Made by a program: the position numbers and the translations under genes. From Candidatus Dependentiae bacterium (lineage in GTDB: Bacteria > Babelota > Babeliae > Babelales > UASB340), in NCBI GenBank assembly GCA_018897535.1, contig JAHIKO010000066.1, forward strand, positions 1 through 19,176: a stretch of 19,176 nt of DNA, given 5' to 3'. This document shows positions 1 through 6,657 of the stretch, in pieces (position 1 is the stretch's first letter; each line of letters opens with the position of its first letter). Below the pieces are notes generated by a model, which was given only the letters and a program-made list of their open reading frames with translations, made no database searches and was not told the DNA's origin.

Positions 1-909
1 GGTGCCATTGGTGCCGGAATAGGACAAGGGTTTGCTGCATTTGGTTCATTAAGTGCTTTAGAAGTTCAAGCTGAGGGGCGAGATCAAATTTTTAGATCTA
101 TGATAGTCGGCCTTGCTTTTATAGAAAGTGGTATAATTTTAGCTTTGGTTATTACTTTAATGCTTCTCTTTGGAAACACAGTTAATATTACTTACGGAAT
201 AGCTTTTGCTGAACTTGGTATAGGTTTGATGATGGGTATTTCCGCTTGCGCAATAAGTATATCTTCAAGTTTTGCTGTAAAATCCAGTGTTAATTCAATT
301 TCAAGACAACCTATTTTTGCCAATAAAATATTGACGTTTATGCTTGTGTCGCAATCTTTAATTGAAGCATCCGTAATATTTTCTTTTGTGATTGGCTTAA
401 TTATTGTTGGAAATTTTAGCTTTATTAGCGATTTTTTTGTTGGACTTAAATATTTTAGTGCATCAATAGTAATGACTTTAGGTTCAATTGGTACAAGTAT
501 AGGACAGGGTGTTTTTTCAAACTCATCTTGTTCTACCGTTGGAATGAATAGAGATGCTTATCCTAAACTTTTTCCATTTTCCATTATAAATGGAGCTGTT
601 ATTGAAACATCTTTAATATTTTCTTTATTAACAGCATTATTGATAATATATATACCTACTACTCCTGAAAATTATTTTATAAATTCTGTAGTGTTTTTAA
701 CTGCAGCTTTTACCGTAGGCATTGGAAGTATTGGTACTTCAACAAGTACCGGATTGGTTGGATCAAAAAGTGTTATGCAAATAGTTTATAATCCTGAAAA
801 TTATGCAGCTTTATTTAGATCAAATATTTTAGCTCAAGCTTTTATAGAGTCAGCTTCAATTTATTGTTTAATAGTAGCCTTGGCTCTTTTAACTTTATTT
901 GTACGATAA
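1..909 (+). CDS. atpE: F-type ATP synthase subunit c, fused multi-hairpin form (5' end outside window)
   Basis: This is the membrane rotor (c-ring) subunit of an F-type ATP synthase, which carries ions through the membrane. The frame is open from base 1, so the start lies upstream; 302 residues are visible. The usual c protein is about 70-90 residues with two helices and one carboxylate. Here four hairpins are seen in one chain, each ending in a helix with an ion-binding-type Glu. The Glu codons are at 124-126, 364-366, 604-606 and 847-849, 80, 80 and 81 residues apart. Their contexts are AFIES, SLIEA, AVIET and AFIES. Helix 1 motifs such as GIGQG (hairpins 1 and 3) and the RQP loop (hairpin 2) are F-type c signatures. 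V-type K subunits are two-hairpin relatives, but they normally keep only one Glu. The c-family call is firm; ion specificity is not clear. Confidence 0.85.
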   Translation, partial: GAIGAGIGQGFAAFGSLSALEVQAEGRDQIFRSMIVGLAFIESGIILALVITLMLLFGNTVNITYGIAFAELGIGLMMGISACAISISSSFAVKSSVNSISRQPIFANKILTFMLVSQSLIEASVIFSFVIGLIIVGNFSFISDFFVGLKYFSASIVMTLGSIGTSIGQGVFSNSSCSTVGMNRDAYPKLFPFSIINGAVIETSLIFSLLTALLIIYIPTTPENYFINSVVFLTAAFTVGIGSIGTSTSTGLVGSKSVMQIVYNPENYAALFRSNILAQAFIESASIYCLIVALALLTLFVR

Positions 910-913
910 ATAT

Positions 914-1984
914 TTAAACGCGTTGATCTGAAAAAAGCCCTGTTTCATGAAATGCAAATGATTTTGCTTTTGCATTTAATAAAGTTTTTAGTAAAGATTC
1001 TTTTTTACTTACTATTCCTTGGTCTTGTTCTTCAAGCTCTAAAAAAAATGCAGAACCGTTTGCAATATCGTTTTCTATTTCTTCATAAAAATCTGTAGGA
1101 AGAGCCGAGCCGACCAATGTTAAATAGTAGTTAAATCTTATTGTTAATGACCATAACATATCGTCAAGATCATCCATATGATCAAGAATTTTATGTTCTG
1201 CCAGTCTTACAAGGTTATTTGCAATAGAAAGAACCGATCCCCATATATTTTGATAATGTTTACTATCCCAAATAAGTTTTGAGATTGTAATTTCTATAAA
1301 ACGAATTAGTAAATTTCTAAAACGTTCTTTCATATAATATTGTTCTTTATTTGTATCAATTTGGTTTATTTCATTTTTGGTAATTTGGCTTATTTCTTTT
1401 GCTAATTCCGATATAAATTCATTTGAATTTGCTTGAAAATCATTTAGATGTTCCGAAAATTTAAATAAAATTGTTTTTTCTATACTTTTTTTAAGATATT
1501 TCAAACTTATTTTTTCATTGTTTTTTTCTTCAAAATATCTTTCTACAAGTCTTGGCAATGGATTTAGTATTTGCAATAAAACGGTATCGTCTACAAGTTC
1601 GCAAGCTTTTATTTTATTATAAAAAAGTCTTATACAGGTATATAATGGATTTAAAGATAGTTTAAGTTCTTCACTTAATTCTAAAAATTCATTAAAGTGT
1701 ATGGCATTTTGTGATAAAAAATTTGGATAAACGTTACTATTGTAAATTTCTTTTACATATTTATTAAGAACCTGATTAAATATTGAAGTTTTAGATTGAA
1801 TATTATTTTTTGTTTCATCTTGATATGGAGAATAATTTAAATAATATTTAATACTAATTGTGCTGTATTGAGATGGTATCATTGAGCCTAGATAATTATT
1901 TATATCAAATTTTTCTGCACAAATATTAGTAAAAAATATGGTTATATAGCTCATAAACAAAACTATCAAATTTTTTATTTTCAT
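914..1984 (-). CDS. Secreted helical protein of unknown function
   Basis: I do not recognise this 356-residue protein. The N-terminus is a Sec-type signal peptide: MKIK, then a hydrophobic stretch to about residue 22, ending in CAE. It should be exported to the periplasm or beyond. The mature part looks mostly alpha-helical, is rich in Asn, Lys, Glu and Leu, and has no further clear membrane segment or catalytic motif. The start is supported by a good Shine-Dalgarno AGGAG (complement of 1991-1995), six bases before the ATG. The gene converges on the ATP synthase c gene with only four bases between the two stop codons. It diverges from the secretion operon that starts at 2104. It is probably a lineage-specific exported protein. 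Confidence 0.8.
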   Translation of the reverse strand: MKIKNLIVLFMSYITIFFTNICAEKFDINNYLGSMIPSQYSTISIKYYLNYSPYQDETKNNIQSKTSIFNQVLNKYVKEIYNSNVYPNFLSQNAIHFNEFLELSEELKLSLNPLYTCIRLFYNKIKACELVDDTVLLQILNPLPRLVERYFEEKNNEKISLKYLKKSIEKTILFKFSEHLNDFQANSNEFISELAKEISQITKNEINQIDTNKEQYYMKERFRNLLIRFIEITISKLIWDSKHYQNIWGSVLSIANNLVRLAEHKILDHMDDLDDMLWSLTIRFNYYLTLVGSALPTDFYEEIENDIANGSAFFLELEEQDQGIVSKKESLLKTLLNAKAKSFAFHETGLFSDQRV

Positions 1985-2093
1985 TTCGAACTCCTTTTTG
2001 TTACTCTTTAAGAGCTATTTAATTTTTAGATTTAGAACTTGGGTAAGATTAACATCATAATATTTTTTTTTACAAGTAAAAAAATATAAAGTT

Positions 2094-2097
2094 GGAG
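2094..2097 (+). promoter_or_regulatory. Ribosome binding site deciding the gspF start
   Basis: GGAG lies six bases before the ATG at 2104. A longer reading from TTG at 2092 would start inside this site, so the ATG is preferred. It gives the MPLYKYES N-terminus typical of GspF. Confidence 0.65.
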
Positions 2098-2103
2098 TTT
2101 TAT

Positions 2104-3321
2104 ATGCCACTGTACAAATATGAGTCTTATAATCGTAGTGGTAAAATTGTTTCCGGAACAATAGATATGTCATCTTTGGACATGGCTAAAAAAACCTTAC
2201 AAGGCCAAAGTTTAATGCCTTTTCGGATAGAAGAATTTGGTTCAGATAAAATCGAAGCTTTCGCATTTTCTTTTTTTGAGCCCCAAATTGATATAAAAAC
2301 AAAAATAATTTTTACCAAACAACTTGCCGTTTTATTAAAGGCCGGTGTTCCATTATTACAGGCATTGGAACTTTTAATAGAACAATTCGAAAAAAAATTT
2401 AAGCGCATTTTAATTAATGTAAAAGATGGTGTTAAATCAGGAAATTCATTTGCAAGTGAACTTGGAAAATATCCAAAAGTATTTTCAAATATTTATGTGC
2501 AACTTGTAAGAGCCGGCGAAGCCAGTGGCAAATTACATCTTATTTTAGAAAAGCTTATCGATTATATGGCTCGAGAAGCGGATACTAAACAAAGAATTAA
2601 AAAGGCTACAAATTATCCTATGTTTGTTTTAGGGTTTTCTGCTTTAGTTGTTATTGTTCTAATAAAAGTTTTAGTTCCAAGAATAACGGATATCTTTATA
2701 AAAATGAGCAAAACCGAATTGCCAGGACCTACTTTGTTTTTGAAAAATGTTTCAGATTTTCTTAATAATAATTTTTTCTCAATATCTATAATATTTACTA
2801 TTATATTTTTACTATTTTTATATTGGAAATCAACCAAAAATGGAAAAAGATCTCTTGATGAATTGTTTTTAAAAATTCCTATGATTTCTTATTTTTCAAA
2901 AACTAAAGCTGTTGTTCAGTTTTGTCAGACATTGGGAATACTTTTAAGTGCCGGAGTTAATTTAGCGGAAAGTTTGGATATAGTTTCCAATATTGTCGAA
3001 AATTCTGTTTTGCACGATAAGTTGGAAATAGCTAAGGGCAATATTATAAAAGAAGGTAAAATAGCCAAATATTTAAAGCAAACTGAAATTTTTCCAAACA
3101 TAGCAACTTATATGATTGAAACAGGAGAGCAGTCTGGAAATTTAGATAATATGCTTTTGACTGTTGGTGTTGATTATGATGAAGAATTAAAAAATATTAT
3201 AGATGGGTTGGTTGCAAAAATTGGGCCTATTACTACAATAATTACTGGATTGATAATAGGTTTTATAGTTATATCGGTGTTTTTACCTATAGCAAGTATG
3301 GGTGATTTATCAGGGGTATAG
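2104..3321 (+). CDS. gspF: Type II secretion inner-membrane platform protein GspF
   Basis: GspF/PilC-family platform protein of the inner membrane. In type II secretion it sits at the base of the pseudopilus and couples the cytoplasmic ATPase GspE to pilin insertion. At 405 residues it has the usual family length. The N-terminus (MPLYKYES..SGKIVSGTID) matches the family. Two T2SF four-helix domains are visible at about 68-193 and 272-394. Both carry the repeated pattern FTKQLAVLLKAGVPL / FCQTLGILLSAGVNL and the ERAGE-like motifs RAGEASGKL / ETGEQSGNL. Membrane helices lie at about 172-192, 223-240 and 375-395. It leads a tight run of pseudopilin genes. A type IV pilus PilC is the alternative, but the GspG-to-GspK set that follows favours type II secretion. 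Confidence 0.92.
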   Translation: MPLYKYESYNRSGKIVSGTIDMSSLDMAKKTLQGQSLMPFRIEEFGSDKIEAFAFSFFEPQIDIKTKIIFTKQLAVLLKAGVPLLQALELLIEQFEKKFKRILINVKDGVKSGNSFASELGKYPKVFSNIYVQLVRAGEASGKLHLILEKLIDYMAREADTKQRIKKATNYPMFVLGFSALVVIVLIKVLVPRITDIFIKMSKTELPGPTLFLKNVSDFLNNNFFSISIIFTIIFLLFLYWKSTKNGKRSLDELFLKIPMISYFSKTKAVVQFCQTLGILLSAGVNLAESLDIVSNIVENSVLHDKLEIAKGNIIKEGKIAKYLKQTEIFPNIATYMIETGEQSGNLDNMLLTVGVDYDEELKNIIDGLVAKIGPITTIITGLIIGFIVISVFLPIASMGDLSGV

Positions 3322-3344
3322 TTTTTTAATATATAGGAGCTTTT

Positions 3345-3773
3345 ATGAAAAACAGTAAAGCGTTTACGCTTATAGAAATTATGGTTGTCTTGGTGATTAT
3401 TGGTTTTATTGTATCTTTAATTGGACCAAGAATATATAAAAAATTTGCACAAAGTGAAAGATATAAAACTGAGATTATATTGGGTAAACTTAAGGGCGCT
3501 ATTTTAGAATATAAAATGGATATGGGACATTATCCTAAAAAACAGGAGGGCGGTCTTAGAGCTTTAGTTGAAAGACCAAATGTTCCCAATAATGAAAATT
3601 GGAATGGAAGTTATGTTGATAGTGATGCTGATTTACAAGATGCATGGGCACAAGATTTTGAATACAATTGCCCTCCGGAAAAATATAAAAATAAATTTAA
3701 AATATTTGAAATAATTTCTGTTGGAGGTGAAATGGAAACAGATCCTACAAAAGAAATTATTGTTGGAGCTTAA
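3345..3773 (+). CDS. gspG: Major pseudopilin GspG
   Basis: Major pseudopilin, the main building block of the type II secretion pseudopilus. The N-terminus is a class III prepilin signal, KNSKA^FTLIEIMVVLVIIG, with Glu at +5 of the mature protein. The +1 residue is Phe, but -1 is Ala rather than the usual Gly. The C-terminal half has the GspG signature: YKMDMGHYPKKQEGGLRALVERP, then DAWAQDFEYNCPP (compare DPWGxxYxYxxPG), then a SVGGEMETDP tail in place of the calcium-binding GADG loop. At 142 residues it is normal for the family. AGGAG at 3335-3339 sits five bases before the ATG. The calcium-loop Asp appears to be replaced by Glu, so calcium binding is uncertain. Confidence 0.92.
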   Translation: MKNSKAFTLIEIMVVLVIIGFIVSLIGPRIYKKFAQSERYKTEIILGKLKGAILEYKMDMGHYPKKQEGGLRALVERPNVPNNENWNGSYVDSDADLQDAWAQDFEYNCPPEKYKNKFKIFEIISVGGEMETDPTKEIIVGA

Positions 3774-3783
3774 TAAAGATTCA

Positions 3784-4332
3784 ATGAATCAAAAAGCATT
3801 TACATTGATCGAAATTATGGTTGTTATGGTTGTCATAGGTTTTATGGCAACCATAATATCTACAAGATTTTTTAAAAGAAAAGATAATATTAAAATAGGT
3901 GCAGTAATTGGTCAATTTAATAATATGCTTACAATAGCTCGGCAAGAAGCTGTTTTTAATGAAAAAATGTACAGACTTTTGTTTAAATCTGAAAAAGAAT
4001 TACCGGATTCCGTTACTATTCAGGTAATGGAAATAGATTCTGAAAATAAAAATAAGTTAATTCCTGAAAAAGTTTATTCCGAATATTTAAATACCCAATA
4101 TATTTTGCCTGAAAATTTTAAAATTGAATCCGTGTATTTAAATAAAGATGATTTATTGGCAGATAAAAAGAGAGAAGCTTTTTGCTATATATCCAAAGAT
4201 GGACTTGTTCAAAACATATTAATTCATATTGTTAAAATTAATGAAGATCAAAAAGTAAAATATTCTTTTAAAGTAGAACCTTTTATTGGCGAATTTCAGT
4301 TGGTTGAAGGTTTTTTAAAACCGGAAAAATAA
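3784..4332 (+). CDS. gspH: Minor pseudopilin, GspH-like
   Basis: Minor pseudopilin of the same system, 182 residues. The prepilin signal is NQKA^FTLIEIMVVMVVIGF, with Glu at +5. A hydrophobic helix to about residue 27 is followed by RQEAVFNEKMYRLLF, resembling the GspH/FimT pattern of an 'AR.EAi....v.l' segment. The reading frame is open from 3721 inside gspG. The ATG at 3784 is chosen because it puts the prepilin signal at the N-terminus; the spacing after the gspG stop is then ten bases. A GGAG at 3765-3768 lies rather far upstream, so translation may be partly coupled to gspG. The H assignment rests on position and helix pattern and is less certain than the pseudopilin call. Confidence 0.82.
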   Translation: MNQKAFTLIEIMVVMVVIGFMATIISTRFFKRKDNIKIGAVIGQFNNMLTIARQEAVFNEKMYRLLFKSEKELPDSVTIQVMEIDSENKNKLIPEKVYSEYLNTQYILPENFKIESVYLNKDDLLADKKREAFCYISKDGLVQNILIHIVKINEDQKVKYSFKVEPFIGEFQLVEGFLKPEK

Positions 4333-4335
4333 ATT

Positions 4336-4728
4336 ATGAATAATAAAGCTTTTACATTATTGGAAGTTATTATGGCTTTATTGATATTGGTTTCAATGGT
4401 AACTATTTTTACCGGAGTTCATTTTAAAATGCTTACAAGAAGCGATAAAGAAAAATCATTTCTAGATAGAGTGTTTATTGTTCAGGAAGAAAATATAAAA
4501 TTTGTAAAAAATTTGGAAGATAAAAAAAAGAAAAGAGAAGTAAAAGAATTAGAAAATCCTGAAATAAAAATTGTTTCAAATTTGGTTGATATTGATAAAA
4601 AATCTTCATTAAATAATTTTTTGGATAATGTAAAAATTATTAAAACCAATGGTTCTTGGAAAGAATTCGGTAGTAATTACAATATTTCATTTTTAACATT
4701 TGCCAGATTTAAAGAAGATAAAAAGTAG
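4336..4728 (+). CDS. gspI: Minor pseudopilin, GspI-like
   Basis: Small minor pseudopilin, 130 residues, close to the usual GspI length. The N-terminus NNKA^FTLLEVIMALLILVSMV matches the GspI pattern FTLLEVMVALAIF, with Glu at +5. The rest is lysine-rich and diverged. GspI normally forms the pseudopilus tip with GspJ and GspK, which are encoded immediately downstream. The gene starts three bases after the gspH stop and has only a weak Shine-Dalgarno (GGAAAA). It is therefore likely co-translated with its neighbours. The tail does not carry a motif I can name, so the I assignment comes from the signal sequence, length and gene order. Confidence 0.8.
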   Translation: MNNKAFTLLEVIMALLILVSMVTIFTGVHFKMLTRSDKEKSFLDRVFIVQEENIKFVKNLEDKKKKREVKELENPEIKIVSNLVDIDKKSSLNNFLDNVKIIKTNGSWKEFGSNYNISFLTFARFKEDKK

Positions 4729-4735
4729 TTATTTT

Positions 4736-5566
4736 ATGAAGAAAAATAAAGCATTTACATTATTGGAAGTTATAATTTCACTTGGAATTTCTGCATTTAT
4801 TATATTCGGTGTGATGCGTATTTATTTAAACTTACAAAATATTATAGATAAAACTTATTTAAATTCGAAATATAACAAAAAAGTTTATATATTTTTAAAT
4901 CAAATTGAAAAAGATATATCTACAATGCTGGCGATAGATTCTCATGATGAGATTGATAAAAAACAAGATAACAAAAAAGAAAATAAAAAAGACGAAAAAA
5001 AAGATAATAAAAATTATTTAAAAACAGCTGTATACGACATTGAATCATTTAAATATATGGGTAAAAAATATGAAATATTTAAAAGTTTAAGTTTTATTTC
5101 TACAAATTCCTATGAAATATATGATGAAAAAAATGTAAAATTGGTCCGTGTTGGATACTTTTTAGAAAAAAATAAAGAAAAAAGTGTAAAAGATAACATT
5201 GTTTATAAATTATTCAGAAAAGAAACATATGATTTGAATAATATTGATTTTAAATCATCTGACGATTTTAAAGATAGTAAAATTAGATCTTTTTTAATAG
5301 CAGATAACATAAAAGAATTTTCTATAGAATATCAATTGTTAAAAAAAGAAGATAAAAATAAAGAAATAAATCTTTTTACATGGGGACAAAAAGATGAAAC
5401 AAAAAATTTACTTCCCAATTATGCTTTTTTAGTAGTATCTTTCTGGAACGATAAACTTACGGAAAGTTATTTTTTTACCAGATTGATAAATATATTTTCT
5501 GCGCAGCATTTTAATGAAACAAATGCAAAAGAAGAAAAAAATATGGAAAATGGGAATAAAAATTAA
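4736..5566 (+). CDS. gspJ: Minor pseudopilin, GspJ-like
   Basis: Minor pseudopilin of 276 residues, longer than a typical GspJ of about 200. The signal KKNKA^FTLLEVIISLGISAFI has Glu at +5. The ATG at 4736, seven bases after the gspI stop, is preferred over an in-frame TTG at 4700 that would hide the prepilin signal. A low-complexity Lys/Asp/Asn-rich insert covers residues of about 74-93 (bases 4955-5014). The later segment IADNIKEFSIEYQLL is consistent with the GspJ core, where 'l...v..f.l.y' precedes the final strands. The gene overlaps gspK in a TAATG arrangement, which implies translational coupling. GspJ would form the tip complex with the I and K proteins. Confidence 0.8.
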   Translation: MKKNKAFTLLEVIISLGISAFIIFGVMRIYLNLQNIIDKTYLNSKYNKKVYIFLNQIEKDISTMLAIDSHDEIDKKQDNKKENKKDEKKDNKNYLKTAVYDIESFKYMGKKYEIFKSLSFISTNSYEIYDEKNVKLVRVGYFLEKNKEKSVKDNIVYKLFRKETYDLNNIDFKSSDDFKDSKIRSFLIADNIKEFSIEYQLLKKEDKNKEINLFTWGQKDETKNLLPNYAFLVVSFWNDKLTESYFFTRLINIFSAQHFNETNAKEEKNMENGNKN

Positions 5567-6627
5567 TGCAAAAAAATAGTAAAGCCTCAATTTTAATTTT
5601 TACATTAATATTTCTTTCTATGTTGGCTATTTTAACAGAACAATTGGTTAAATCTGTTTTAATAAATTATTTTTTTACTTCAAATCAGATAAAAATGCAT
5701 CAAGCGAGATCTTTGGCGTTGGGTGGTATAAATTTAGCAATTTCTCAGTTGATTGATGAAGTAAAGGATAAGTTGCAAGAGAATAATAAAGAAAAAGAAC
5801 AAAAAGATAAATTTAAAATTTTTTTGCAAAGAATTTTGCCAAATTTAAATAAAAAACAAATATTTAAATTGACGCAAGATGTTGATGGCATAAATGGAGA
5901 AGTTGGTTTTTGTATAAGTTGTGAAAATGGCAAATTAAATATTAATAAAATCTTTGATTTTGAAAAAAAAGAATTTAAAGAAAATTATAAAGAACTTTTG
6001 GCTGGGCTTGAAATAAAGGGAAAATTGAAGCCCGGAGATATTTTGAAAAACTTAACTGATTTTTTAAATGAGAGAAAAAAAAATTTAAATGATATTTCAG
6101 AACTTATTAAAATTCAGGGATTAAGTAATATTGATTTGTTTTATAAACCACCGGCAAAAAACGATAATAATAAAAAAAATAAAAAAAATTTAAATGCAGA
6201 TATATGCTTGCAGGACTTATTCACAACTTGGACAGATGATGAAAATATTGAATTTTTATTTTTATCAAATTCAACTCTTGCTGTACTTGGTTTAAGGCAG
6301 CCTATGTCAGATGATGCTGTGACTTTTGAAAAACAATTTAAAAATTTGATAGAATTTGTAACGAAAAATTATTCGCAAAATATAATTGAAAATTGGAGTT
6401 ATTATTCACCAATTTTTGGTAAGGATAATAAAATATTAAATGGTTTTAAATCTATTTTATCTAAAGAATTTGGTCCTAAGGTTTATTCTGTGATATCCTA
6501 TGGAAAAATAGATGAAGTAGAACAAAGATTACTTGTAGTTTTAAAAGAGGTAGAAAAGCAAAAAAAAGAAAAAGAAACGGAGAGTTCTTTAAAAACTTTC
6601 CAAATTGTTAGGATGTATTGGATCTAA
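5566..6627 (+). CDS. gspK: Minor pseudopilin, GspK-like
   Basis: Large minor pseudopilin of 353 residues that would cap the pseudopilus tip. The N-terminus KNSKA^SILIFTLIFLSML is prepilin-like but lacks Glu at +5, as is characteristic of GspK. The segment HQARSLALGGINLAISQL is the expected 'A...A.aGi..A' helix. GKLNINKI (compare 'g.lNlN.l'), then DFLNERKKNLNDISELIKIQGLS, matches the SAM-like domain pattern 'elllv.G.s'. A Lys/Asn-rich linker lies near residues 200-210. The start codon overlaps the gspJ stop. The order F-G-H-I-J-K equals that of classical type II secretion operons; L and M genes do not follow. Confidence 0.85.
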   Translation: MQKNSKASILIFTLIFLSMLAILTEQLVKSVLINYFFTSNQIKMHQARSLALGGINLAISQLIDEVKDKLQENNKEKEQKDKFKIFLQRILPNLNKKQIFKLTQDVDGINGEVGFCISCENGKLNINKIFDFEKKEFKENYKELLAGLEIKGKLKPGDILKNLTDFLNERKKNLNDISELIKIQGLSNIDLFYKPPAKNDNNKKNKKNLNADICLQDLFTTWTDDENIEFLFLSNSTLAVLGLRQPMSDDAVTFEKQFKNLIEFVTKNYSQNIIENWSYYSPIFGKDNKILNGFKSILSKEFGPKVYSVISYGKIDEVEQRLLVVLKEVEKQKKEKETESSLKTFQIVRMYWI

Positions 6628-6657
6628 ATTTTGTTATGTTACAAGATAGGTGTTCTT

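Noticed and set aside
2092..2103. TTG start for GspF four codons upstream
   Set aside because: The TTG overlaps the GGAG ribosome binding site; the ATG at 2104 has proper spacing and a family-like N-terminus.
3721..3783. Longer N-terminus for the GspH-like protein beginning inside gspG
   Set aside because: It would place 21 basic residues before the prepilin signal; the ATG at 3784 gives the expected short leader.
6631..6657. TTG start for the MCE protein
   Set aside because: The GTG at 6658 gives the usual MRTETKVG start and has an AGG at suitable distance.
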